Positions 16,752 to 25,019 of a stretch of 47,176 bases of DNA are shown in pieces (the first letter of the stretch is position 1; each line of letters opens with the position of its first letter). The translations under genes were made by a program, and so were the position numbers. A model generated the notes under the pieces. It was not told the origin of the DNA. It searched no databases and saw only the letters and a list, made by a program, of their open reading frames with translations. The stretch lies in assembly GCA_021738565.1 (NCBI GenBank), contig JAIPBT010000033.1, positions 1 through 47,176 on the forward strand. The letters run 5' to 3'. Origin of the DNA: Bacteroidales bacterium (GTDB taxonomy: Bacteria; Bacteroidota; Bacteroidia; Bacteroidales; GCA-2748055).

Positions 16752-18767
16752 TTAGATCTTGATCATTTTGTGAAAGGTAAAATTTCCATTACTGTGAAAT
16801 ATTTTAATAAAATAGATTCCATTTTCAAGCCCATCAATGTCCAATTGAAAGTTACCTGAAGCATTGTTCCTTTGCTGTCCAACAATTTGTCCACTTGCAT
16901 TAAAAAGAGATATTTCTTCCGAACCAGTCAATCCTGAAATATTGATTTGTGATCTTGCCGGGACAGGATAAACGCCAATTTTATATCCTATTTTCTCTTT
17001 AAATGAATCGGGCTCAGTAGTTGGGGTGAAAGTAATTTTCCCCAGATTGAATCCACCTGCATTAAAATAGAGGCGCATCAAAGTGTCGGTTTCTGAAAGA
17101 TAGACCGTTCCAGCCTCAATGGTGGTGAAAGAGCTCCAACTTCCCGTGCCGGATACTGTTATATCGCTTAAAAGGGTTGTTCCGTTGAACAAGATGGAGA
17201 AGGGGCCTCCTGAGCTGTTGTCAGTTGCAGCCCGCAGGTTGATCCTGTACCAGGAAGCTGAATCAACATGAACCAGGTATTCCAGCCATTCCCCATTTCT
17301 GATCCATCCTACATTCGGGTTTCCGTTGTCGTTATTCTCTGTATCAACATCGGTATCCTGCCTTGGCCCGCCTCCTTCATTACCGGCAGAATTGTCATGG
17401 TAGGATACCCCTTCTCCTCCATAGTCAAAGTGCACCGCTTCAATGATACCGGGGATATGATGTTTGCTGTATATATCGGGGTAAGGATATTTTCCTCTTT
17501 TAACAGTTTCAAAACCGATGGTTTTTGTTCCACAGCGATTGGTTAGTTCAAGGGCAACGGAGTCAAATGTTTCTCCCCAGTTTAATACAAGGGTATCATT
17601 ACCGGTACCATAGACCAGCGTTGCATCTTCAGGAAAAGTCCAGTTGTAATCCGTGCCTTCCATGGGAAGCACATGAAATGTCACTGCTTCTTCATTTTCA
17701 TCGATAAATTGGGGTCCATAGATCGAATCTTCAGCAGCAATGGTATAACTGAAATGGTAGGTGCCGCACTGGCCGGTAACAAGACAATGCAGCGTATCGG
17801 ATGTACAACCCCAGTTTAGTATTATCCTTTCAGTGCCCTGTCCATCCACTATTTCAGCATCTTCCGGTACACTCCATTCATAGGTCCAGTCCGGAGAAAA
17901 TGGAAGGAAATATTCTGCACGGGATGCGTTTTGTGGAAGGACAGTATTCCCGGAAATGGACATTTCAGAAATTTCTCCGGATTTCTTGTATACCCTGACA
18001 TAATCCACCACTAGTGTTTGAGGAAAAACTGTTGAAGCATCCGGGTAACCCGGCCAGTTGCCTCCAACTGCGAGATTCAGGAGGATAAAGAAATCCTGGT
18101 GAAATTCACTCAGTCCGGATGGTGTAATATCAATGACATTGTATTGGATATTATCCACATACCACCTGACAGACTCCGGGGTCCATTCCACTGAGAATGT
18201 ATGGAAATCATTTGCAAATATCCCTTCAGCAAGAGAGTAGCTGCTGCCATACTGGGCATGTGATCCGCTGTTATCCCAGTGAACTGTACCATGAACCTTG
18301 TTGTCCGTATCATCGCCTCCGACAAATTCCATGATGTCAATCTCTCCGCAGGCTGGCCATCCAACATCGTCAATGTTTTCTCCCATCATCCAGAATGCCG
18401 GCCAAATACCCTGTCCATAGGGTAATTTTATTCTTGCTTCAATTTTCCCGTACTGGAAATTGATTTTTCCTTTTGTTATAAGGCGCGCTGAAGTGTATTC
18501 GTTTCCTTCAAAGTTTTCTTTAAGTGCCGTGATCGTTAGAAATCCGTTTTCTACTTTTGCATTATCCAGGTCATTTGAAGTGTAATACTGACTTTCATTG
18601 TTCCCCCAGCCCCCGCCTCCTTCTTCGGGTGTCCATACATTTGCATCGGGATATCCATTGTAATCAAATTCATCCGACCAGACCAATTCAAAACACTGGG
18701 CATTAGCTGACATACCAACAGATAGCATGAATGTTAACAGAGGTATGATCCCGAATTTGATCATCAT
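16752..18767 (-). CDS. GH16 endo-beta-glucanase with CBM6, T9SS-secreted
   Basis: First gene of the glucan operon. The start is set at 18767 (or the adjacent ATG at 18764), because this gives a clean signal peptide ending ANA-Q; upstream in-frame codons read as non-coding. GH16 domain about 25-270 with GEIDIMEF: Glu142 nucleophile, Asp144, Glu147 acid/base. Two PKD-like repeats follow. A CBM6-type domain comes next (about residues 435-580: IEAVHFDYGGEGVSYHDN..., NVGWIRNGEWLEYLVHVD), of the sort that binds beta-1,3-glucan or xylan ends. The T9SS type A sorting domain begins GVYPVPARSQINISG and ends FHKMIKI. Together with the second GH16 the operon makes two secreted endoglucanases with different accessory domains. 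A conserved direct repeat lies 110 bp upstream. Confidence 0.92.
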   Translation of the reverse strand: MMIKFGIIPLLTFMLSVGMSANAQCFELVWSDEFDYNGYPDANVWTPEEGGGGWGNNESQYYTSNDLDNAKVENGFLTITALKENFEGNEYTSARLITKGKINFQYGKIEARIKLPYGQGIWPAFWMMGENIDDVGWPACGEIDIMEFVGGDDTDNKVHGTVHWDNSGSHAQYGSSYSLAEGIFANDFHTFSVEWTPESVRWYVDNIQYNVIDITPSGLSEFHQDFFILLNLAVGGNWPGYPDASTVFPQTLVVDYVRVYKKSGEISEMSISGNTVLPQNASRAEYFLPFSPDWTYEWSVPEDAEIVDGQGTERIILNWGCTSDTLHCLVTGQCGTYHFSYTIAAEDSIYGPQFIDENEEAVTFHVLPMEGTDYNWTFPEDATLVYGTGNDTLVLNWGETFDSVALELTNRCGTKTIGFETVKRGKYPYPDIYSKHHIPGIIEAVHFDYGGEGVSYHDNSAGNEGGGPRQDTDVDTENNDNGNPNVGWIRNGEWLEYLVHVDSASWYRINLRAATDNSSGGPFSILFNGTTLLSDITVSGTGSWSSFTTIEAGTVYLSETDTLMRLYFNAGGFNLGKITFTPTTEPDSFKEKIGYKIGVYPVPARSQINISGLTGSEEISLFNASGQIVGQQRNNASGNFQLDIDGLENGIYFIKIFHSNGNFTFHKMIKI

Positions 18768-18876
18768 GTATTTATTTAGCAGTAATTTGGCTGTTTTAAG
18801 ATCAATGCAATTTATATCAAGAAATATAAAATAATGAATCAGGTTCCACAACTCTAACACAACAATTCAGTATTTT

Positions 18877-18898
18877 ACATACAACAAGATTACATCAA
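18877..18898 (-). promoter_or_regulatory. 11-bp-spaced direct repeat, putative activator site of the glucan operon
   Basis: On the minus strand TTGATGTAATC is followed directly by TTGTTGTATGT: two half-sites of the consensus TTGwTGTATTA in tandem. The proximal edge is 110 bp before the GH16 start at 18767. A -7-like TAGAGTTG lies about 20 bp downstream. This is the most degenerate of the four clear copies. Confidence 0.55.
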
Positions 18899-19055
18899 AG
18901 CGATTTATAAATTTCAGTTATACAAACAAATACTCTAAGTTTAATAACTCATCAGGGAAAACTTTGCAATTGCTCTGCTATGAAAATTTACAGGCCCGTA
19001 TCTTCATAATTTGACCCGATATGTTTATTTTTACGACCTCAATTATTTTAATGCA
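18899..19055. other. Rest of the divergent intergenic region
   Basis: AT-rich spacer between the glucan operon and the SGNH gene. Apart from the direct repeat described next to it, I see no terminator, RNA gene or further operator. The promoter of the SGNH gene must lie here but does not show a clear TAnnTTTG element. Confidence 0.4.
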
Positions 19056-20216
19056 ATGGATCATCCAGCGGGAAAGGACCAATTAAGTAAACCGTCGGTA
19101 TTTGACAAACACCCTGTTTTGACTGGATTTATTACGGGACTTGTTATTTTTATTATACTTGATTTTGCAGCCGGTGTGGTTATTATTCCGGAAGATTACC
19201 AGTCATTCAGGATCAAAAACAATTATTACCACCACGGGATTGAACCCATGACTTCATCGGTAACGAACTGGGGACAAAAATATTACTTGTTCTATTCCAA
19301 TTCACTTGGATTCCGGGACCGTAGTGAAAGAAAGCTACCGCTGGTTGATGCGAACAGGCGCATCCTTTTCATGGGGGATTCACATACGGAAGGTGTTGGG
19401 GTGAATTTTGAAAAGACATTCGCTGGCCGGCTGGCTTCGGAAGCCGTTAATAGAGATACTGAGGTGCTCAACGCATCCGCTGTCAGTTACAGTCCACGCA
19501 TTTATTATCTCAAGACCAAATATTTGCTGGAAGAGGTAGGGCTTGGATTTGATGAATTATTCGTGGTCCTGGATATGTCTGACCTGAACAATGAAATAGC
19601 TTATGAAGCATTCCAACCCGTAAATGAGAGTGCCCTTCTGCGGTCGTCAAGGAAACTGGTGCGCAAATTAAGGCGCTATTCTTCAGTGATTTATTTGGTG
19701 GACCGTTTTGTAAAAGAAAGGCAGAACAAGTTCTTCTATGAGCATATGGCAATCACAGATAAGTCTGATTATGAGCTCTATGCTACCTTTTTTTCTGAAT
19801 TCAACAATGCAGACCTGCTGAATGATCCCGATTTTCACCATGTGAGCCTGTGGTTGGAAGATGAGAAATTCCGGGATCTTGCCAGGTACAGCCTTCAACT
19901 GGGACAGGAGAATATCCGTAAGCTAAGGCAATTGTGCGATTCAAAAGGGATTGAACTTACAATTTCGGTCCACCCCTGGCAGGATCAGATATTAAAGGGC
20001 GATACGACAAATATGTATGTTGAGTCATGGCGCCGCTTTGCCAGTGAACACGGGATTCGTTTCGTTAATTTGTTCCCTGCATTTATCAATCAAGAAAACC
20101 CTGTGCTGGTGGCAGGTAAGTCCTATATACCCCACGACAATCACTGGAATGAATTTGGGCATGAAAAGGTGTACAGGGCATTGATGCCCATCCTGTTCAA
20201 TTTGGATCAGCAATGA
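19056..20216 (+). CDS. Membrane-anchored SGNH/GDSL-type hydrolase or acyltransferase
   Basis: A single N-terminal membrane helix (HPVLTGFITGLVIFIILDF) anchors a periplasmic SGNH domain. I start at MDHPAGKDQ (19056), since the longer in-frame start adds an odd tyrosine-rich stretch; 19011 is the alternative. The catalytic block FMGDSHTEGVGV gives Ser109. The C-terminal PHDNHWNEFGH gives Asp361 and His363, as in the AlgJ/AlgX-like and other SGNH enzymes that handle O-acyl groups on glycans. The substrate is unknown: deacetylation or O-acetylation of an envelope or secreted polysaccharide is plausible. Its stop overlaps the start of the TPR lipoprotein by 4 bp, so the two are probably translated together and may form a complex. 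Confidence 0.78.
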   Translation: MDHPAGKDQLSKPSVFDKHPVLTGFITGLVIFIILDFAAGVVIIPEDYQSFRIKNNYYHHGIEPMTSSVTNWGQKYYLFYSNSLGFRDRSERKLPLVDANRRILFMGDSHTEGVGVNFEKTFAGRLASEAVNRDTEVLNASAVSYSPRIYYLKTKYLLEEVGLGFDELFVVLDMSDLNNEIAYEAFQPVNESALLRSSRKLVRKLRRYSSVIYLVDRFVKERQNKFFYEHMAITDKSDYELYATFFSEFNNADLLNDPDFHHVSLWLEDEKFRDLARYSLQLGQENIRKLRQLCDSKGIELTISVHPWQDQILKGDTTNMYVESWRRFASEHGIRFVNLFPAFINQENPVLVAGKSYIPHDNHWNEFGHEKVYRALMPILFNLDQQ

Positions 20217-21358
20217 AAAGATATACGTACATACTGATCATCGCACTCATGGGCCTTGCACTGATCGCATCATGTGGGAAACGGCGAGATGCACAAAAGA
20301 TCAGGAACCTTGAGGAGAAATTTGAGAACGAACAGGATGTTCAGGAAAAGTCCATGGCCGCCAATGATCTCCACCGCGCCTATTCGCTTTATTATCTTCA
20401 AAATCCCCATGATACAATCTTTTTACGGAACTGGGCCCGCATGGCTATGGAGGGCATGGAATACGACCAGGCCAGGGACATTTTTACCCGTTTGATCCAA
20501 AACGATGCAGATGATCCGGAAATTTTTGCTTCAAGGGGAAGGGTAAATGCGAGACTTGGTTATTTTTCACAGGCAAGTGATGATTTCCTGGCCGCTTCAG
20601 AATTAACCCGCAATGACAGGTTGTGTTTTCAATATGTATCGTTATCAAACTTCTACTCCGGGACAGATTCTGTATTGAACGCAACCAATGTGCTAATTAA
20701 TGAAGGGAAGGATATTATAAAGTACAGGCTTGAAAGGGCAGCGCAGCTCATGGAGTGCAAGCACTATTCTGCAGCGGATGCAGATGTTAAGATTGTTCTG
20801 GAAATGGATTCAGCGGATGTCCATGCATTGTTGCTGTTGTCGGAAATCGGGCTCCGTTCCGGAGATTATGAAAATTCCCGAAAGGCCATTGCACGTTTCT
20901 TTGAAATTCATAAGTATAACGATACCCTGACAGATAAGGCTCTGTATATCAGTAAAGAAATCGATCATCAACGCCAGCTGCTTCAATTGGAAAAGCAAAT
21001 ACGGGAAGATCCGTCAGATTATGAAGTTTTGATTGATGCTACAGCACTGGCATTTGAATTGAGTGAGTATGACCGGGCAATGTTCTATATAAGAAACATT
21101 ATAGAATTTTATCCCGATTCAATTTACGGATACCTCTACCGGGGACAGGTTTTGATACAAAAAGGTGATCCCGGAAAATCGGTCAGTGATTTTGACAGGG
21201 TGTTATCATTGCAGCCGGAAAACATATCTGCGCGTAACCTGAAAGCTTATGCATACCTGTTGATGGGAAAAAAAGATTTATTGATGGTTGAGATAGAAAA
21301 AATCAAATCGATGGGTGGTGAACCACTTGAAATCCTTAAACCGTATTCGAAGGAATGA
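20213..21358 (+). CDS. TPR-repeat lipoprotein
   Basis: Lipoprotein of 381 aa with the signal MKRYTYILIIALMGLALIASC (lipobox Cys21). The mature part is an array of tetratricopeptide-type helix pairs, e.g. YDQARDIFTRLIQNDADDPEIF, YFSQASDDFLAASEL and KSVSDFDRVLSLQPENISARN. Such proteins act as scaffolds for envelope complexes. The ATGA overlap with the SGNH gene suggests a functional pair at the periplasmic face. It carries no catalytic motif, and its specific role cannot be read from the sequence. Confidence 0.82.
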   Translation: MKRYTYILIIALMGLALIASCGKRRDAQKIRNLEEKFENEQDVQEKSMAANDLHRAYSLYYLQNPHDTIFLRNWARMAMEGMEYDQARDIFTRLIQNDADDPEIFASRGRVNARLGYFSQASDDFLAASELTRNDRLCFQYVSLSNFYSGTDSVLNATNVLINEGKDIIKYRLERAAQLMECKHYSAADADVKIVLEMDSADVHALLLLSEIGLRSGDYENSRKAIARFFEIHKYNDTLTDKALYISKEIDHQRQLLQLEKQIREDPSDYEVLIDATALAFELSEYDRAMFYIRNIIEFYPDSIYGYLYRGQVLIQKGDPGKSVSDFDRVLSLQPENISARNLKAYAYLLMGKKDLLMVEIEKIKSMGGEPLEILKPYSKE

Positions 21359-21428
21359 GCTGTTTTGCCAATTGATGTAGTTATTATCGAAACTTAAGTT
21401 AGTGAATATTAATTGGATATTAGATATT

Positions 21429-21450
21429 TTGATGTATCATTGATGTATTG
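21429..21450 (+). promoter_or_regulatory. 11-bp-spaced direct repeat upstream of the small lipoprotein
   Basis: TTGATGTATCA is followed directly by TTGATGTATTG, the cleanest tandem pair in the window. The distal edge is 92 bp before the lipoprotein start at 21543, in the same orientation as the gene. TAATTATG, a -7-like element, begins 16 bp downstream. A single further half-site, TTGATGTAGTT, lies at 21372-21382. Confidence 0.65.
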
Positions 21451-21542
21451 AAATTTCCAATCGCAGTAATTATGATGAACTAATATATTTCATTATATCT
21501 CAAAGTATGGATAATTTTGTTTTGAAATTTAAATTGTTCCCA

Positions 21543-21905
21543 ATGAAAAAAGGCATCATACTTTCAATCGTTATCGCAGGAATGGCATTCGGATGTTCCA
21601 ATGTGGATGTTCCGGAACCGCAAATATATACATTCACAGCAGAACCTACTTCTCTTCCAAAGAGGGATACAGTAAAATTCAATATTGATGCAGAAGGTGA
21701 TTTTATCATTTTTTATGATGGAAAGTCAACCATAGATATTACAGAAGAGGAGATGCCATATAAACATGTTGTTCAAAAGATCCGGTTTAATGTTTCTGCC
21801 CCGGCAGATACGGTTTGGGCACGACTGGCAGTCACAAACGTATATGACGCCGACCATATTAAATCTGTCGAAGACTCTATCCAGCTGATCCTGCTGGATG
21901 AATAA
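21543..21905 (+). CDS. Small lipoprotein with one Ig-like domain, function unknown
   Basis: I start at MKKGIILSIVIAGMAFGC, which gives a proper lipoprotein signal (Cys18); an upstream ATG at 21507 adds only a non-signal extension. The mature ~103 residues look like one beta-sandwich: FTAEPTSLPKRDTVKFNIDAEGDFIIFYDG resembles the opening of PKD/DUF5017-like surface glycan-binding lipoproteins. No enzyme motif is present. It has its own upstream direct repeat of the type also found at the glucan operon, first SusC and CotH genes, and a strong terminator after the stop. It is therefore a single-gene unit that may belong to the same regulon, perhaps as a surface glycan-binding accessory protein (inference). 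Confidence 0.7.
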   Translation: MKKGIILSIVIAGMAFGCSNVDVPEPQIYTFTAEPTSLPKRDTVKFNIDAEGDFIIFYDGKSTIDITEEEMPYKHVVQKIRFNVSAPADTVWARLAVTNVYDADHIKSVEDSIQLILLDE

Positions 21906-21921
21906 GCTGTTTAGTTAGTTT

Positions 21922-21935
21922 AGTTAGTTGGTTAG
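21922..21935 (+). repeat. AGTTAGTTGGTTAG element, copy 2
   Basis: Core copy inside a longer TTAG-rich tract at 21910-21950 between the lipoprotein stop (21905) and its terminator. TAG occurs in every frame. It matches the copies at 8188 and 34944 base for base over 14 nt. Confidence 0.7.
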
Positions 21936-21971
21936 TTTAGTTAGTAGTTGACAATTTGAGGTTGGGTCAGG

Positions 21972-21999
21972 AAGGGAACCGTTCAGGTTCCCTTTTTTT
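21972..21999 (+). terminator. Rho-independent terminator after the small lipoprotein
   Basis: Perfect 9-bp stem, AAGGGAACC and GGTTCCCTT, around the loop GTTCA, with T7 beginning in the 3' arm. Confidence 0.88.
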
Positions 22000-22279
22000 G
22001 TTGGAGAATTCTAACAGTGTTCAAAATGACTGACAGGTAGTACTTTCTGTGTTCGCTTTGTTGGCGGATTCTCACCTTGTCCTAACATCAGGGGATTGGC
22101 TTTGTATGTGTTTTAGCTGTTACACGAAGTGCCAAAAAGGAAGCACATAGAAGATCTCAAAGTTGGGATATAGAACTTCACCTTAGTCGGTTCGTTGGGG
22201 GCGACTTCGTCGAATTAAGGGATTCTCACTGGTACCCGAATCGTTAGGTGGTAATTTGAGTAATGGATTAGGAATTAAA
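22000..22279. other. Non-coding region with decayed direct repeats
   Basis: No coding sequence is apparent on either strand between the two terminators. Two similar segments, TTGTTGGAGAATTCTAAC near 21998 and TTGTTGGCGGATTCTCAC near 22058, lie exactly 60 bp apart. GGATTCTCACTGG near 22220 may be a third remnant. The origin is unknown; an old mobile or duplicated sequence is possible. Confidence 0.4.
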
Positions 22280-22307
22280 AAACCGGGCAGAATCCACTGC
22301 CCGGTTT
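22271..22307 (-). terminator. Rho-independent terminator of the first SusCD operon
   Basis: Perfect 11-bp inverted repeat, AAACCGGGCAG and CTGCCCGGTTT, with a 6-nt loop. On the minus strand the 3' arm runs into TTTTAA. It lies 28 bp beyond the stop of the glycan-binding gene at 22335. Confidence 0.85.
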
Positions 22308-22334
22308 GATATAAATTATTGATTTGGTATCAAA

Positions 22335-23240
22335 TTATTCCTTGATGAATTTATTTGATACAAGCTCTCCTTCAACATTTGTAACATTTGTAATGTACAA
22401 ACCCTGTGGCAATTCTGAAACATTGATCTCGAATTTCATCCTGTTAATATCAGTAATGGAAGAGACAAGTTTTCCTGTGATATTATAGACATCAACCCTT
22501 GATACGGGAGTTTCTGAATTGATTTTAAGCAGGTCAGATGTTGGAGAAGGATAAACAGCCACTGCGAAAGCATTTTCTCCACCAACGAGGTATCTATCTA
22601 CGCCCAGCGGTATGTCTGTCATAGCTATATAGTCGATAAACAGCGTTCCTGCCTGGTTGGCGAAATTGTTATCTCCAAAATTTGTAAAAGCCTGGAATCC
22701 GGCAATTTTCATACTGTCAACTCTTATTTCCGGAATACCTCCCTCATAGTAAGTACAGTACCAGCGGTTGTTTGCTGTAAAATCATCCTGTACAGTGTGC
22801 CATTCTCCGTTCTGTCCGTAGAGCACCCATGGATTCCCGTTGGTTTCCATGTTTTCACGAATGGTATCATTGAGAGGTTCAGCACCGTCACCAAACAGGT
22901 CGAAACGCACCTTAATACTGTCGTTGTCGTTGTCGGTGATCATAAACTTGACTTTCATCTCAGAGCTAACTGAGAAATCCATTTTCTCGTCGAACCAGTA
23001 CCAGACTGCTCTTGGGTACCAGTCGGGCTTGTCCCATGTATAATCTGCCCGCAACATATTGTCCTCAAAAATTACAGTGGATGAGTTGGGACCTGAACCG
23101 GTATCGTAATCATCACCGTAGATTTTTGCAGGATCCAGTGTTCCGGTAAAATCATTAATAAGGATCTGGCCCTGGCCATAAACCATAGCCGCTGCTATAA
23201 AGACAGTGGCCATACTAAGTAGTAGTTTTTTCATAATCAT
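22335..23240 (-). CDS. T9SS-secreted carbohydrate-binding protein of the first SusCD operon
   Basis: 301 aa: signal peptide (residues 1-22, AAAMVYGQ), one beta-sandwich domain (about 23-205), and a T9SS type A sorting domain (about 220-301, VYPSPTSDLLKINSE ... NKFIKE). The middle domain has the jelly-roll look of CBM4/11/22-type binding domains (ILINDFTG..., AGTLFIDYIAMTDI at the end, where CBMs often have F-D-D/Y). It recalls the binding domain of the GH16 encoded at 8218. No catalytic pair is visible. It follows SusD by 53 bp, the place where surface glycan-binding proteins are usually encoded, so I infer that role, with beta-glucan as the likely ligand. The start could also be the ATG two codons later. 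Confidence 0.72.
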   Translation of the reverse strand: MIMKKLLLSMATVFIAAAMVYGQGQILINDFTGTLDPAKIYGDDYDTGSGPNSSTVIFEDNMLRADYTWDKPDWYPRAVWYWFDEKMDFSVSSEMKVKFMITDNDNDSIKVRFDLFGDGAEPLNDTIRENMETNGNPWVLYGQNGEWHTVQDDFTANNRWYCTYYEGGIPEIRVDSMKIAGFQAFTNFGDNNFANQAGTLFIDYIAMTDIPLGVDRYLVGGENAFAVAVYPSPTSDLLKINSETPVSRVDVYNITGKLVSSITDINRMKFEINVSELPQGLYITNVTNVEGELVSNKFIKE

Positions 23241-23293
23241 AAAAATTTAAGTTAATAAAACATGTTTAAGTTTGAACTATAAAAATTAAATTA

Positions 23294-24874
23294 TCAGTAA
23301 TTATTTTGTTCCAGTTTTCCATTGGACCTTTGAATCTCCTGCAATGGAATGGGGAAGTATTCGTGTTTCTCCTCTTCAAAAGATCCTTTGAAGTTTGAAG
23401 CTGCTTCAGGTTGATTGACAAGTTTCTGGCTTGCCAGCCCCCATCTGATAAGGTCAAAGTACCTGTGTCCTTCCATTGCCAGTTCGAGCCTTCTTTCCTT
23501 AACAAGAGCATCAAACAGTGCATTTCCTGTGAGACCGGCATCAATCGGATCCAGGTCCACACGGTCCCTGACTTTATTAATGTATTCGTGTGTTTTGGCC
23601 TCATCAGGAGCTGTTTTCATCATGTGTGCTTCGGCAGCAAGCAACAGCACATCTGCATACCTGATCACCTTTTCGTTAACATCATAATCAAGCTCCGAGG
23701 CACCAACGCCGTCTCCCCGGTTGGATTGTTTCGGCGCATATTTGTTGCAATACCAACCCGTGTATTTGTAATCACTGTTCCATGTCAACCCTCCGCCCTG
23801 GCGGTTGTTAAGTGTATCAATGCTATAAATTGATGTCTCCATTCTTATGGAGTCGTCTTCTGCAAGAAACAGGTTAGCCAGGTTGGGTTCTGCTTTGTTG
23901 AAGCCCCAACCATTAAGGTGGGTTGAGGATCCGGAGAGATCACGCACTCCCATCAACTGGCAATCTACATTTCCCTCAAAGCTTCTGCTGTTGTTAGCTG
24001 TCCAGTCAGCCGGACTTATCCCGGAATGAGAAATTTCAAAAATGGATCCGATGCTGAAATCTCCTGAGGGAGTAAAAATGCTGCTGTAACTTGAATCGAG
24101 TTCATATTCAGTGCTGGTTATCACCTCTTCAAATATTATAGCTGCTTCATCATATTTTTCCTGGAACATGTATACTTTCCCAAGCAAGGATTGTGCAGCA
24201 CCCCGTGATGCACGCTGGTATTCATTGGATGCCTGTTCAGACTTCATTGGCAGGTCCACGATCGCATCCTTCAGGTCTTTCTCAATAAAGGCATATGTAT
24301 CATCAATCGATGCACGTTCAGGATACGGGTCTGAAACTTCCAAAAGATCTTCCACCAACGGAACTCCTCCAAAGAATGTGGCCAGCTCATAATAATAATA
24401 GGCCCTGAGAAATTTGGCCTCTGCAATATAAGTTTTAAGCAACAGGGAATCTGAAGGAAGTGAGAGCAGTTCAGGATCATTTGGATCTACCCTGGTGATG
24501 ATCTGGTTACACCTGTAAATACCAAAATATGACCTCCACCAGTGTGCAAGGAATGTTGCAGCGCTTGGGTCGGGTCTGAATTCATCGACCTCCTGCCAGT
24601 CAAGCATATCGGCAGCATTACCCCCACCGCAGTTGGCATCATCTGAAGCGATATTCCTGATCATGTAAGAGCTGTGATATGTGTAGCCTGCCGTATATTT
24701 CTGACCAATCAGATCGTAAGCTGCAACCAGTCCTTCATATATTTCCGTTTTGTTCGAATAGAAATTTTCTTCAAATCTGAGTCCCTGCGGTTCCAGTTCA
24801 AGAAAATCTTTGGTACATGATCCAAGCAATGTAACCACTGTTACAACGAATATTGAATTGATAATCCTTTTCAT
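23294..24874 (-). CDS. susD: SusD/RagB-family surface glycan-binding lipoprotein
   Basis: Outer-membrane lipoprotein (GSCTKDFLELEPQG, Cys20) of 526 aa that caps the SusC channel and hands over glycan. Typical features are the FLELEPQG start, the long TPR-like helices (AEAKFLRAYYYYELATFFGGVPLV) and the C-terminal RRLELAMEGHRYFDLIRWG and EYFPIPLQEIQ blocks of the family. It is followed by the T9SS binding protein and preceded by SusC, with a 145-bp gap that contains competing inverted repeats. Together with SusC it would form the TonB-dependent importer. The operon shares its upstream repeat with the GH16-led operon, so beta-1,3-glucan oligosaccharides are the probable cargo. Confidence 0.95.
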   Translation of the reverse strand: MKRIINSIFVVTVVTLLGSCTKDFLELEPQGLRFEENFYSNKTEIYEGLVAAYDLIGQKYTAGYTYHSSYMIRNIASDDANCGGGNAADMLDWQEVDEFRPDPSAATFLAHWWRSYFGIYRCNQIITRVDPNDPELLSLPSDSLLLKTYIAEAKFLRAYYYYELATFFGGVPLVEDLLEVSDPYPERASIDDTYAFIEKDLKDAIVDLPMKSEQASNEYQRASRGAAQSLLGKVYMFQEKYDEAAIIFEEVITSTEYELDSSYSSIFTPSGDFSIGSIFEISHSGISPADWTANNSRSFEGNVDCQLMGVRDLSGSSTHLNGWGFNKAEPNLANLFLAEDDSIRMETSIYSIDTLNNRQGGGLTWNSDYKYTGWYCNKYAPKQSNRGDGVGASELDYDVNEKVIRYADVLLLAAEAHMMKTAPDEAKTHEYINKVRDRVDLDPIDAGLTGNALFDALVKERRLELAMEGHRYFDLIRWGLASQKLVNQPEAASNFKGSFEEEKHEYFPIPLQEIQRSNGKLEQNNY

Positions 24875-24914
24875 CTGTTTATTTTTTAATTTTTATAGGT
24901 CAGATGTAGCTCGC

Positions 24915-25013
24915 CATGACAGTTTATAGAAGATATCCAACGCCAGAAGTGAAATAATCATATGCGTGTGTTTCAATATTATTGTCATGCCTCGGTTCAT
25001 AATTGTAAACTGT
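24915..25013 (-). other. Competing inverted repeats in the SusC-SusD gap
   Basis: In plus-strand coordinates ACAGTTTA (24919-24926) can pair with TAAACTGT (25006-25013), and CATGACA (24915-24921) with TGTCATG (24983-24989). The two stems share 24919-24921, so they exclude each other in the minus-strand transcript. It may set the ratio of SusC to SusD; this is only structural inference. Confidence 0.3.
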
Positions 25014-25019
25014 TAGCGT

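Noticed and set aside
18768-18860. N-terminal extension of the first GH16
   Set aside because: The longer frame adds 31 residues before a perfect signal peptide and runs into the promoter region; the start at 18767 fits a secreted protein.
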